A stretch of 64,000 nt of DNA, from positions 12,057,823 through 12,121,822 of the forward strand of contig CAXIPT010000001.1 of assembly GCA_964030475.1 (NCBI GenBank), read 5' to 3'. The notes below the pieces were generated by a model. That model was not told where the DNA came from and searched no databases. It was given only the letters and a program-made list of their open reading frames with translations. The position numbers were made by a program, and so were the translations under genes. Source of the DNA: Tethya wilhelma. Taxonomy: Eukaryota > Porifera > Demospongiae > Tethyida > Tethyidae. Below, piece by piece: positions 12,358-24,253 of the stretch; the first letter of the stretch is position 1, and the number at the start of each line of letters is the position of its first letter.

Positions 12358-14285
12358 CACCATATTTGAAGACACTGACCATGGTGACTTGTGCAAGGCT
12401 GATGCATCTCTTAGAGGCCTTCTCAACACCATGGTTTCTGTTTGCTAAGCCAACCAACCACTATCTGGTGTTTTATCTCCTGGAGATATTCAACAACATT
12501 GTCCAGTACCAGTTTGATGGTATGTTGTCTGGTTTGTTGGGAATACTTACCTGTACAATGTTTTATGTGGACACAGAACATTGTCATTTGCTACAAGTAT
12601 CACTGGTTTCCCGCCATTCATTTGTATGTAGGAAACACTAATTTGATTTATTCAATCATTCGATCAAAGAGTGTCTTCTATCAGCTTGCCAACCTACCAG
12701 AGGAGTCTTACCAGTTGGCCAAACCAAGACATCAACAGGCACTTCCTCAGGGGTTTCCCCCAACCACTGCTGAGGCTACACCAACATTAGGTCTGTGACA
12801 GTTTCTCTTGTGTAGACTAGTACAAACTGTTGTGTTTTTACAGAAACTGAAATTCAACCAGAGCAGCAAGAGGCAGTTGACGGCTCATCCTCTGACAGAG
12901 AGGCTCACAATCTGCATGTAGCTGACATTGCTCCTCCTGGTAGGATCCAGACTGTGGAAGTTGAGGTGGAGCCAAAGAGGGACAGTGATGGAGGAGATGA
13001 AGCAAGTGAAGAAGACACCAAAGAGCCCCCCTCTCCCTCACTCAGAGAACCTGCAGTGAAGTCAACCACTAGTGTTGATAGTGAGGAGTCTCTGGAGCGT
13101 GAGACACCTGGGCCACACCAACCCGTTTCTCAACCTTCAACTGAAGGTGCAGTGCCGCAGGAACTTCACACCAGCTCCATCCATCCTCCCCCAACCCATT
13201 TCACTAGCCCAGGAAATAGCATTTCTGGGCTGAGTCCTGCCATTGCCCAAGCCTCATCTGCTTCCAACCTCCCACCAATGTCTATGACAAATCCAGATGT
13301 AGTGAGTCAGCCTGTAGTGAAGAAGAAAAGCAAACCAAAGCCTATCTTGACAAAAGATCTTCTTCCATTGCACAAAGAAGTAGGCTACAGTAACAAGCAG
13401 CTGCTGGAACCTTCCACACCTGAGTTCAAACCTTCTCCTGAGTGGGTGAGTAGGCGGAGATAGCGTGTTACAATGAACATGGTAACACCAGCCTTTTTTG
13501 TGGTACAGGTTCGCAGTTGGAAACAAAAGCTTCCACTTAACACAGTGCTGAGAGTACTTCAAGTCTTGGTGCCACAAGTCGAGAAACTTTGCACAGAAAA
13601 GTAAGTATACGAAAACAAAATTTGTTTGGTTGATGGCTTTAGACCTTACTTCTGTACTCTCACTATTATCCACAGTAATGTGAAGAGTGAACATGAAATC
13701 TTAGAGTACCTCAAGAATGGGACCCTAGTGGGTCTGCTACCTGTCCCTCATCCCATCCTCATACGCAAGTATCAGACCAGTGAGAACACAGAGCTCTGGT
13801 TCCACACATACATCTGGGGAGTGATCTATGTCAGGTATGTTGTGCTACATATCATAATATACAACTCAGATAATATTTTACTACTAACTTAGTCTCCAGA
13901 CACATCCACTTCCTAACTTGATGTTAATTTTAAGTGAAATACTTACTGACATTATGGTATGTTACGAACAATGTTGAGAAATGAGTAGTAATAAGAGCTG
14001 GTCTCTGTAAGCCTGGGAGATGATCCTACACTTACAATCACAGTCAGAGCTGTGGCTTGTGTAGGTTGTTGTGACATGATGTAAACTACATGTACGATGT
14101 AAATTCCACGACACACACACACACACAATTGCAATACTCTGAGCAGATTTGCTTGAGGGCCATTCATTATGGCTTGCCCAAAATTTTCTACCTGCAGGAA
14201 CTTTGACCCACCTATATGGTACGATACAACTATCAAGCTGTTTCAGGTTCACAAGCCAGCACTGGAAAATCAACCACCAATGTAA
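8933..14285 (+). CDS. HID1: HID1 homologue (peripheral Golgi protein, dense-core vesicle sorting)
   Basis: Nineteen coding exons (8933-8998, 9359-9508, 9791-9854, 9917-10014, 10356-10412, 10468-10521, 10578-10624, 10684-10805, 10888-11011, 11160-11385, 11444-11675, 11778-11932, 11996-12074, 12355-12519, 12632-12790, 12844-13445, 13509-13600, 13676-13834, 14198-14285) total 2,739 bp, 912 aa, in frame throughout. MGSGASK at the N-terminus fits the N-myristoylation signal of the family. Conserved blocks include SLDSCEYIWEAGIG, ENRHVLPLLTSLIN, CAYDPVGYGVP, VGMLHVGVFILLLLSGERNF, TGTHADLL, VFHKIITSG, LEAFSTPWFLF, QYQFDGNTNLIYSIIR, NGTLVGLLPVPHPILIRKY and DPPIWYDT. HID1 acts at the trans-Golgi in peptide and lysosomal cargo sorting. 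It exceeds the human length (about 790 aa) mainly through the acidic, Ser/Pro-rich linker of exon 12844-13445. Intron 12075-12354 holds a duplicated decoy exon and CA repeats. Confidence 0.96.
9244..9277. repeat. short perfect palindrome in HID1 intron 1
   Basis: Arms ccatggatattatag and ctataatatccatgg are exact reverse complements around a 4-bp loop. The core gatattatag/ctataatatc recurs in a second palindrome at 17181-17225, so both may belong to one small element family. Confidence 0.6.
12031..12354 (+). repeat. tandem duplication of an exon 3' part plus intron and CA microsatellite
   Basis: Bases 12031-12187 (last 44 bp of HID1 exon 13, its donor, intron start and a CA run) recur at 12188-12354, period 157. 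Outside the CA run the copies differ at one base seen (AATG versus AACG before the donor). The second copy looks like an exon: acacacag acceptor, 44 bp, GTAAGG donor. Because 44 is not a multiple of three and its frame is shifted, including it would bring an early stop in the next exon. Confidence 0.9.
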
Positions 14286-14764
14286 ACGTACAGGAAACTC
14301 AAAGTAGCATGCTTTATGCACAAGTAATGCTGTGTGTATATCAATAATAAACTAATGTTGCCCTTATGATTTATAAATTCATAGTATGATTGTACTATTA
14401 ATAATTCTATGCTTAAAACATTCACGTACAAAATTAAGGAGAAATATTATAACAACAAAAATCAAACATAGTACCAAAAACACAAGGACACATACATACA
14501 CACAAAGCAATGTACTGATTGTATAGTGGCAATATAATATTTAATATATAGGTATATAATTCACACATCAACAAATGAACAACTAGATATTTACACGTAT
14601 ACATAGCATTTAAAAACAAACCATTTTGGGTGTACATACAGACCAAATCAATGGGTGGTGTAGAAAGATAGAAAGAGAGAAGACTAGAGAAGTCATATAG
14701 ACATTGCAATTCAACTTGTAAAACCTAGACTTCATATTTACACATTACATCACAAAGATGTCCT
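14286..14764. other. convergent intergenic region, HID1 / G-alpha
   Basis: This 479-bp AT-rich stretch must hold the 3' UTRs and poly(A) sites of both genes. AATAAA-like signals are visible (aataaa at 14345-14350 on plus; tttaaa/ttaata-type AT runs on minus). No coding exon, RNA gene or repeat was recognised. Confidence 0.5.
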
Positions 14765-15569
14765 CTATAATTGCATAATATCCTGAATATGCCTGGTAAG
14801 AATGGTGTCTTTGACTATGTTAAACACTACCTTAATGTTCTTAGTGTCGGTGGCTGTGGTGAAATGACGATACATCTCTTGTGTTCTGTCTTGACGAACT
14901 GAGTTGAACATGCTCACCAGAAAATTCTGGACATCGCCTATTAGATGAGGATCGCCCTACAAGTGTGTATGCATGAAAACATACTCATGTACAGTAGATT
15001 GCACACAAGACCCTTCTAGCATACAACATTATTCTACATTAAGTGCACTATTCATGGTCATAAGTGCATGTACTTCCACTTTGCCCTAAATTGTGGTATG
15101 TTCCTAATTGGCAAGCTTGTCCCAGATTAAATACACCATCATTCAATAATGCTGGCATTCTCTCTAGAGCCATTTCCGTCTCTTACTTGAAAGTCTGGAA
15201 AGTAGTCCTTGATGCTCTTCACTTTGATCTTGTCTGTAAGCAAGTCTGTCTTGTTGAAGAACAGGATGATAGAAACAGACCTGAAGCATCTATTGTTGAC
15301 AATGGTGTCAAAGATGTTCACGCTCTCCACCAATCGGTTGGTGACTCTGTCCTCGAGGAGGGTCTGATCAAAAGCACTCGATGCTACCAAGAACAAGATG
15401 GAGGTCACCTCATCAAAACACTGAAACCACTTCTGTCTTTGTGAGCGCTGTCCACCTACGTCAACGAATCTGAATGGAACTCCCTTGATGTCAATATTAT
15501 ACTCCTGGATACCACGAGTGGCCTTTCTGGAATGGAGTACATCCACTTTAGAGGGGACATAGCCCTATT

Positions 15570-15600
<31 letters not shown>

Positions 15601-16881
15601 ACTGTCAAACCTCCATCAACCACACACATATGCTTGCTATACTTACGATCGCTCCAACTGTATCTAGATTCTTCATGAAATAAGGCAGAGAGTCACCCTA
15701 TATATGAATAACAGTAATAATCATATTTACATCCAACAGAAACAAAACTAAGACATTGATGAGTGAGTGTTGGGGAAAATAAACAGCTATGGACATGTAT
15801 TCACTCTCTGTGATTAACTTCTGAATCACAATTATCATGACAATATTATTAGCAGTTGACATGTAACTGGTTAACACAATACTAAGAAGCACAAACATTA
15901 TTGATAATACAATACACAGAAACCCATGCAGGGGCCTACACAAAACATGTAAAGAACAAGCACACTGGAAGCACTCTAACTATATGCACTAGTAGAATAT
16001 ATTTTACTAACTAGGATACAAAGTCTTTGGACAGAAATAGTGTAAGATACCAAATTTAAAATAGGCTAACCTGATCATGCAAACTACCACGGTCTGTTCC
16101 ACTTATATACTCACATCACTGTGTACGCAGACCTATTATTTAGTCAGACCTGACCTGCTGGGTAGCTAAGACTAGACGGGAGGAACTCTCGTATTTAGCC
16201 ATATACCATCAATGCATAATAGGGATGGCTCAGTGAAAAGTTTGACAAAGTAGTCTTGTCTGTATACTATACTTGGATGGTAATCTTCCGACGAGACAAT
16301 TTGATAGCTAAGCCAAAGTGTGGGGGCACCATAAATATAGGTGGAGTACATGTTCAGTGTTTGTGAACATGTTTGTTCATGCACCTTTATCATCTATGTT
16401 CAAATATTATTAGAAACCACCAAAGACTGACCAGTTGAAACTCATTACTTCGTTTCACTGTTGCTTGAATGCCAGCATCATTCCACAGAGATGTAAGCGG
16501 CTCTACGTACTGATGGAACTCCTCATCCGTGAGCTCGCCCTCGCGGTGATAGCTGGATACTCTATGACCGTTCTCCTCGTTCTTGGAGTTCTGCAGCGGG
16601 ATTTGCAACCTCCTACGTGCCTCTACTAATATCTTCATACCTTTGAGAATGTTGTGAAAGATTGTAGCCCTGAAATCGAGGCGATCTTGTTCAGAGTAGT
16701 CTTCGCCATGGATTATTCTCATCTGTTTGATGAAAGTACTCTTGCCTGACTCACCAGCACCTAAGAGCAAAATCTTAATCTCTTGCTTAAGATTTTTCTT
16801 CTCTTGTTGAAGCTGCTTATCGATAAGTTTGCTTCTTCGAAGAGCAAGCTTCTCCTCTTCGGGTAGCCAGCACCACGCCAT
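14765..16881 (-). CDS. heterotrimeric G protein alpha subunit, G12/13-like
   Basis: Four coding exons (16881-16432, 15697-15647, 15564-15187, 14956-14765) give 1,071 bp, 356 aa. The P-loop GAGESGKST is at 41-49, switch I R180-K-A-T183, switch [10 protein letters not shown] with catalytic Gln206, the guanine motif NKTD, and the TTATDTKN loop near the end. Class assignment to G12/13 rests on [37 protein letters not shown] and the C-terminus [15 protein letters not shown], all close to GNA12/GNA13. Such subunits couple receptors to RhoGEFs. The N-terminus MAWCW has a Cys at position 4 suited to palmitoylation and no Gly2 for myristoylation. Oddity: the nearly invariant Glu after GGQRS is Gln209 here. 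An upstream in-frame Met (16962) exists, but MAWCW matches the usual length. Confidence 0.93.
15574..15600. repeat. (GT)n microsatellite in G-alpha intron
   Basis: An uninterrupted gt run of 13 units lies between the exons at 15564 and 15647, immediately upstream (in transcript sense) of the acceptor at 15565-15566. Confidence 0.9.
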
Positions 16882-17097
16882 CTTTTTGTCTGAAAAATTA
16901 GTAGTATACGGCACACAACCAGTGTAAGTATACGGACACTCGTGAACGGAAACTGACCACACCCTAAGAAGTGGGCGAGGTCGAGAGCCGCGAGCCGCGA
17001 TCTAGAGGGGGAGTATCCATGTGGTACTGATCGATCGCTGCTCGAGCTATAAAATTGTCTATGATCACATGGTCACGTCTAAGTTGGATATCTGATC
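16882..17097. promoter_or_regulatory. shared head-to-head promoter region, G-alpha / M28 peptidase
   Basis: 216 bp separate the two start codons. The interval has a GC-richer patch (gggcgaggtcgagagccgcgagccgcgatc near 16973-17000) against an AT-rich background, typical of a CpG-type bidirectional promoter. Role inferred. Confidence 0.5.
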
Positions 17098-19661
17098 ATG
17101 GCTAGTAGAGGCAAGGTGAGTCATTAGATAACTCATGTAGGCTTATACTCCTTGCTATGCCAGACAAATCCATCCATCACCATAGAGATATTATAGACTA
17201 TGTGACATAGTCTATAATATCTATGCCATCACATAGTAAATTTTTACTATGAGTGACATAAATTTCAAGGTCAAGTTATGCATTTTTTCTGACACTATAG
17301 GAGCACTACTTTGAGAGTGATCCCTTAGTGGAGGTCAGGTAAGGCTCTGGGGAGTTGTGCAGGGTAGGTGCATGGTCTGAATTATTGTTTCACCGTGTCT
17401 AATACGTACCTTGTATTTCAGAGTTACGTAACAACTACTATTAATTTTGTGTAAGTTGTATTGCTCTTCTGTGCAGGCATGCAGACTCAAAGTATTCTTC
17501 ATATCGGCAAAAACCCATGAGATATATCTTGCTCCTCCTTCTGATTGTATTAGCTGTATTGATCATTGCCTTGGGAGTTGGGTTTGGGGTAGGATTTAGA
17601 GCAGAAAATGGTCCTCTTTACAAGTCGATCAAAGCCTCTAACCTGCTGCACCACTTGAATGTGAGTGGTTTTACAAATTTTATATATAAGTTGTGGAAAA
17701 ATTATTGTTGGTATATTATATAAATTACTAATGAAAGGATTTACAAGACATTGCCATGAGCCACCCTTCAGGAAGGTATGAATCCACTTCTGGGGTGTCG
17801 TAGTGATTATGTTAGTCATTGTTTGATTGTAGTCGTGCTATGCAGTTTGCATACAATGAATCTGCTGGTAAGTTATCCATTACCACTTCTAGTTGTTTGT
17901 TCAAGCACTTATTCTACAGAAATGGTTTATGATAAGCTTACCAAAGCTGGATATGAAGATGTCCACCGGCAAGACTTTACTGTAGGCTCCCTCTTGCATG
18001 TATATGTATTATTTGCAACTGCTGTTGTAAATGCATTGATATTTTGGTATGTTTTCATAGGTAGGATTCTATGAAGATCTAGGTAATAGCTCTTTCTCTG
18101 CTACAATATCAGGAATAAATTATAATTTTGAATTTCTCCAGGTATAACTGAGAATTTGTATAATAGGTTATTGTGTTATGTTCTAGTTCTATATTTGTTG
18201 TACTATATACAGTTTTCACAGTACTCACTATTGCGGTATTGTGGCAGCACTAATGGACAACTGGTCTCAGGAAACTTGGATATAGTAGAAGGTATGTTTG
18301 TGTGTGTTTGTAATCGATTGTCCATGCTTCTCAGAACACTTAAAACTGTTCAGACTAAACTCCCACTATTAACTACAGAGAGTGGCTGCAGTGTTGACCA
18401 TTATACTCCTGGTACAGTGGCCCTCGTCAATTATAGTACTAATGTAACAATTGTGGGATGTTCTCTTTACGAAATTGTAAGATCAAAATTGATGGTCACT
18501 GGACGTAACACTTCTTTCAATATCCTTTTCTGACTATTAAAGGCAATAGCTGCTGAGTCAGCAGGTGTGGTTGCCTTGGTGATGGCACGAATGGAAGATG
18601 ACATATTTCGAAGTACTCCACCCACTACTAGAATATTCTGTAAGTTAGGATTGACTGGTAGTACTAATTCTCTTCTAAAAGTACGGTCTAAAATCACTGC
18701 AACATACCAAACTATACTCTTCCTCTTCTTCTTCTATCTACTTCTCCATTTATATAATTACCATGCATAGTCATTGACGATTTTGGTACTTCATTGAATG
18801 TGCTTGTTTTATTGTTGAGTTCAGTTGTTTACTCCTGTGTACAGTTCAAACTGCTGATAATTTCTCTGTTGTGGATTTGCCTCTGCTTGGAGCTACATAC
18901 CAGCTTGGAAAAACATTGAAAGATTTTCTTGATCTCTCCAATGGAGTAAGTGAGATGTACTATATAAGACAATTAATTTTGACAGTCAAAGTTTATTTGT
19001 TTGCAACATTGGAACGTTTTAGGGAACAGTTGAAGTTTTTGTAGTTACCTATACCAGTGTCACAATGTGGGATACATACAACATTCTGGCTTACACCAGT
19101 GATGGGAAAGAAGACTCTGTGATTGTGGTAACTTCAACATTGTTTGTGATTTTTTTATAGTTGTAATTTGTATTTATTTATTTATTTATTTATTTGTTTC
19201 TAGGTAGGAACTCATTTAGATTCTGTACCTGCTGGACCAGGAATTAATGACAATGGGTAAACCAGCCAATCTGAATTGTTTAATCTGAGTGTGTTTCTAT
19301 GATAATGTGTATCATATTATTAGGAGTGGTTCCAGTGCTAATTTAGAGATGGCTCTTCAGGTTGTCCGTCAAGAGCTGAAACCAGTCAATAAAGTTCTTT
19401 TCGCCTTTTGGGGTGCTGAGGAGTTAGGGCTGTTGGGATCCTCTCATTTTGTTAAAGATTTAATCAAGGAAGGAGGACTGAAGAACATTGCTTTAAATCT
19501 TAATTTCGACATGATTGTATGTCATCAGCTCTAAAACTAGCTATAATAAAATTATTATAGTTTGTTTGCCATTGACCTCCTGTGACCCTTAGCTACTCTA
19601 CTGTCACCTCTACCCATCCAGTGACCAGCCTACAAAAACTTGGTTTTTAGGCAATGGCTAA

Positions 19662-19715
<54 letters not shown>

Positions 19716-20472
19716 CACACGCACACACACAGGGTTCTCCAAATTTCATCCGACAGGTCTACAATGGTTCTGGAGTAAGTAGTATCGTTGTTGACTGTCT
19801 CAATGGTCTGGCAGTCTGTTAAGAGTGTGTGGTGTCATGGTCTTTCATGCAGGCTGAAAACCAAGAGATAGTTGAGGGAAGTGAAAGAATACAAAACTTA
19901 TTTGAAGATCATTTTAAGTATGCACTGTGTTATTGTGTAAGTGTTGCCATTCTACACACTACAATACCATGGTAATATAGGCTTCAAGAGCTGCCCTATC
20001 AGCTGGCCCCGTTTGATGGCCGTTCTGACTATGGCCCATTCATTGCTGAAGGTGTGGATATACCAGGTGATTGTTGTGGTTATGTTGTTTTCCTGAGTTA
20101 ATAGTTTATCCTTTTAGCTGGAGGTTTAGCTACTGGCTATGATGAGGTGAAAAACAGTGATGAAAGGGCCATGTTTGGAGGCTTAGCTGGTGCTATACTT
20201 GATCCTTGTTATCATCAGGTATTGGTTGTGTCAGTCATACAGGTCTGCACTAGTTACCTTGGTTTCTTTCTCAGTATTGTGATACAGTTGACAATGTCAA
20301 CCTTGAAGTTCTTGAACAGGCAGCCCAAGCTGCAGCCAGTGTCTTGGAGGTAAGTTTACTCAAGAAAGCTGTTCAGCTGAATAGTAACTAATATCATTTC
20401 AATCTTCAGACATTGATGATGATGGAAAACCTGAGAGATTTTTTAAACTCAACTGATTCTACCTATTCCTGA
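17098..20472 (+). CDS. membrane-anchored M28-family zinc metallopeptidase (aminopeptidase-like)
   Basis: About 21 coding exons, from a six-codon first exon (17098-17115) through 17301-17338, 17477-17660, 17738-17775, 17833-17867, 17920-17981, 18061-18082, one from 18142, one ending 18291, then 18379-18476, 18543-18639, 18845-18945, 19023-19127, 19204-19256, 19324-19516, 19733-19774, 19853-19917, 19981-20066, 20118-20218, 20275-20349 and 20410-20472. A single N-terminal hydrophobic stretch (RYILLLLLIVLAVLIIALGV) after a short basic tail predicts a type II membrane protein. A PA-like insert follows, then the M28 core with its expected zinc ligands: H in GTHLDSV, D in INDNGSG, E-E in WGAEELGLLG, D in NFDMI and H in CYHQ. 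PFDGRSDYGPF is also typical. The join near 18150-18220 is unresolved because two acceptors (18213, 18222) need phase 0. Substrate unknown; extracellular peptide trimming is inferred. Confidence 0.87.
17181..17225. repeat. palindromic element in intron 1 of the M28 gene
   Basis: Arms catagagatattatagactatg and catagtctataatatctatg pair with one bulge around tga. It shares the gatattatag core with the palindrome at 9244-9277. Confidence 0.6.
19663..19732. repeat. (CA)n microsatellite forming the 3' end of an M28 intron
   Basis: A CA run with small interruptions extends to acacacacag, which is itself the acceptor of exon 19733-19774. The intron therefore lacks an ordinary polypyrimidine tract on the sense strand. 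Confidence 0.85.
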
Positions 20473-21274
20473 CCTTTTCCCATCATTTTTATCTTTTGAG
20501 TTTAGTGATTTGCATTATTCTGCTTAATTTTCCCGCCATGCATGCTAACATTGTAAAGAATGTATATAAATTTGTGCCATATTGCATGCTTGCAAGCTAG
20601 AGTTATGCAAGCCCATGTTACGTATGCATACTGCAGCTGTACAGTAAAATAGTTACTCTTCTGGCCACAAAGTTGGATGAAAGGCTGGCTGTTATGGAAA
20701 TTGAATTCTTGTATGCCTTGTGGAACAATCAATTAACATGCAGTTCATTGCATGTTGATTGTTTAACAATGAATAGAAAATTTAATGCTGTGTGGTATGT
20801 ATAATAGCTTGCAACATTGGTTCCTAATTATTGCACACTATATAGATCTGTGGAAGTACATGCACCAATCTTGGCACATGACCCATGCATGATTTCAACT
20901 TTTGTTTCAATAAATATTTCCAAGGTAGTGACTTGTACATGAACTATAACAAATATAAAATGGAGTGACTCTACAAGAGCCATACGTACACTGCACAATA
21001 ATTATATAAGTAGAGAAAGTGAATAAACTGATTTTTGTAGTAATTAATTTTAAACACATGAGGAATTAAAAACACTGCATATGCAGTTGGCATATGAATA
21101 AAGACTAAGTGCATTATATATATCAAATGATATAACATGTAATGGAATGTCTGCGTGTTCACCACATTTACAACAGATTACTTCAGCACCATACAGAACA
21201 TGACGTGTGTGATATGTGTGAGAGGATAAGAAATGCATGTCCTTTCAACTCGCAGGGAGTCAGATTAAGGTAAC
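20473..21274. other. convergent intergenic region, M28 peptidase / SLC25A38
   Basis: 802 bp of AT-rich DNA. A plus-strand poly(A) signal is likely at caataaatattt near 20908. Several short hyphenated repeats of tgcatg occur near 20580-20760. No coding exon recognised. Confidence 0.5.
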
Positions 21275-23622
21275 TTATAGTTGCCGTCCATTCAGTCCTC
21301 CTTGAATGAACTGGACAATCTGTAATGGAGAGAAAGAAGAGTGAGAAGTGAGACACCACCTAGGCAATATTGTCAAAAGAAGGACTATGCAGTAAAACCC
21401 AATACTAGTTCTTTGTGACTTCAACCCATACCTCTTCATAGAAAGCCCACGTAAAAGCTGCCATTAGAGTTCTTCTGGTAGTTCGAGGTAGAGTACCAAT
21501 AAACATTCCTTTCAGTCCACGATCTTTAATAACACTACCAAAAGTGACGAGGATGGTTGGATACTTTTGAGGCTGGATCTGCATTCTGGTTTTGATAACA
21601 TCAGCAGGTTGTGTGATAAGAGTGGACATGACACCAGCTATTATTCCACATGGTAGGTTGTACTGGGATGGAAGCTGCTGCTCATTCAATGCTATATGAG
21701 TGTGAGAAGTTATACAGTATCAATCACAACAGGATGTAGGAAACAATTAATAGTATACCAGCTTCCCTCTCTTCCCAGTGTACCACAGGATATTATATCA
21801 TCTGACACAACAACAAAAACTGGTTTACACTACCAAGTTGCACAGGTTATCAGACATTGAATATCATTAACACATGTGCAAAGCATGACATTCCTATAGC
21901 AACTTGACTATGAATAAACAAACAAGCAGAGGAGTGACATTCTTTCAGCTGTACACACCCAGTACAACTCACCATTCATGACAAACTGCTTGGACTGGGT
22001 GTAGAAGAGCAGGTACATTGAGGAGAAAGGAACATCACGGGCTAGTGTAGCCCACAGACCACTGAATAGACCTTTAGAGCCTTCAGTTCTCCAGATGGAA
22101 TGAAGAGCATTGAACACACTCCTGTAGTTGTACTGTCCACTCTGTATTGGATTAGAAAGAAAAGCACAAATAAACAAACCAATAAGTGCAAGCATTGCAC
22201 CATCTTCCACAGAGGCCAGCAAACCATTAGGCCTACATATGGCGGACATTATAATAAGACACCACATCAATTACAAAGGAACTTAAGTTGCCATCACAGA
22301 AGCCTCCATACATCTAGTACAAATCACCCCACTTGGTTACCGTAACAACCTTGGAGTGGTTGCTTCAAAGGGTATAAACACCAGCAAACCACTAGAATAA
22401 CATTGCTGGGATTATGAAGGCACCTATGGTGCAGATAAAGCAGATTAGGTGTCTAGTAGCTTATCTGACATTCCAACCTGCAAAAAAGCCTATATTGGGC
22501 TGAGGTACATGGCCAGCTTAGTTGCAATGTCAAACCTAGATTCAGAAAAATTCAAACTATGAATAGTTACACTGATGCTAGTACAAGCCAGCTTCAGATC
22601 TCAGAGATTGAGACCACAGAATTAGCTACATCAAATTTCAAGACAAGTTTGATTCATAAATGCAGTCTTCTATTTTGACACTCACTGGCCATTCTTAAGA
22701 TAATTGGTATATATCTGACAAAGGATCCTTTGTACCAGCTACAAAACTCATCTAGGCTAGACTAGGTTAAGGGAGTTCCACAAAAACACCAGAATTAGGC
22801 CAGGAGTAATAATAGGAGGGGCTGGCTCACAAACTACCAAGGTATCAACAAATTATGCAGTTACACTTAAGTTCAGTGCACCTCAAATCTTGTCTTGACC
22901 ACTGTAAAAGGTAGAAAGCTGCAGGCAGCAAAGGCTCTTGCTGATCCTCCAATAGCCAACGCCTGCAATGGTCCAATGTTTCCATCAGTTTTGCTGCATA
23001 CACAAAAATATACGTAAACAATGATTTTACCATGCACATGATAAATACTTACCCAAGCATGGTCTTCAAAAAGTGAACTGATGCGAAGTACACACCAATA
23101 CTTGGAACACATCTCTGCATAGACTAAATCAAGTGTTTGCAAGAGTAAATACATACAAATTAAACACATAATCGCATACCAGTATTGTTAACATGATTAG
23201 CACCAACATCATAAACAAAGACATTAACTTACAGGTATAATTCCCTTCCACAAGCCAGTGAAATTCTCTCTCCTTACAACTGTGGTAAAAGTAGAGAACA
23301 TACCAACAGTTCCTCCACCAGAGGCTGTTGCACTGTAATGGTGTACAAAAACAAACCATAGATCACAAATCACATGACATAATTTAAAGGTGATGCAACA
23401 TAATTATTAGTTTCAAACTCACAGGTACACAGGCGCCCTAACTGGGGCCGTAACCATATAGCTGGTTTGCATCCTCGTCTTGACTAAGCCAAACGGTTGA
23501 AACATCAATGTTGAACATGAGGCACTGAGGGCTCCGGCTGTAAAAGCCACTCCAACGCCATGCCCTCGCTTTGGGCTTACGATTTTGGCTCGCTTCTCTT
23601 GGTTTTCGGGGCGGGAAGCCAT
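21275..23622 (-). CDS. SLC25A38: mitochondrial glycine carrier, SLC25A38-like
   Basis: Seven coding exons (23622-23423, 23332-23233, 23123-23053, 22993-22882, 22141-21973, 21691-21432, 21319-21275) total about 957 bp and keep frame. Three mitochondrial-carrier repeats are seen, each with its signature: QPFGLVKTRMQT, LPFTVVKTRFE and QPADVIKTRMQ. SLC25A38-specific blocks include LWKGIIPSMQRCVPSIGVYF, GLFSGLWATLARDVPFSSMYLLFY, and PRTTRRTLMAAFTWAFYEE. The family imports glycine into mitochondria to start haem synthesis. The first in-frame ATG is at 23622 (MASRPENQ); the frame is open upstream but has no ATG. The protein sits in the inner mitochondrial membrane with six helices. It is divergent from the caspase-like gene. 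Confidence 0.92.
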
Positions 23623-24253
23623 CTCCTTACTGGAGTTCGTCGTGTTCACGGTGTTCAGCGTTAGACATCCATAGTGAACAACTGGTCAGTAACTAACTAC
23701 ACTATTTAAAACTATAAATTACTAATCTAAAGAGAGTTCCTTCTCCCAATTTAAATGTTATTTTCACCCAACGGCTAGCTTCTTAGGTGAGGGGAGCCAA
23801 GTTCCTCGTGTGACCAACATTTTCAACTCTGCTGCTGCGAAACGAACTTTTTACGAACGTCTTGTCGAGACCTTCAAATTTCTGGGAAGTGATTTTTCAA
23901 TGCGTCTCTTTAGCTGAAGTCAGGAAAATGCAATGAACTTTGCCTGACCGGTTAGTAACACGTGCACATCCTGTCAAACCAGATTGATTACATAGCGCCG
24001 GGCCGGCGCATGCACTTGCGCAAAGCGCGTCGCATAACCGGAAAAATTGCATGTTTCTAATTTTACGAACTAGATGGCTCTTCGACAAAGAGGGCGTGTA
24101 CGTGTATCATGTACTTTCGAGAGGACACCTTTTTGATTTCTCTCCAGTAGACCTATATTTCAACTTGAATCATGTTGAATCCTCTCATGAGCTAATCAAA
24201 CTCGGCCAGTGTTCATCACTTCACGGAACAGAGTCAGATACCATCACTTGAGA
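23623..24253. promoter_or_regulatory. divergent intergenic region, SLC25A38 / caspase-like gene
   Basis: 631 bp with a clear GC-rich island at 23996-24045 (cgccgggccggcgcatgcac followed by ttgcgcaaagcgcgtcgc), the likeliest shared promoter core. A short plus ORF (24051-24251) has no recognised domain and probably lies in 5' UTR. Confidence 0.5.

Noticed and set aside
12130..12432. Open frames made of Thr-His or Val-Cys repeats
   Set aside because: They are translations of CA/GT microsatellites on either strand and cross known HID1 splice sites.
23623..23649. Nine-codon N-terminal extension of the SLC25A38-like carrier
   Set aside because: The first codon of the extension is GTG, not ATG; the first ATG is 23622.
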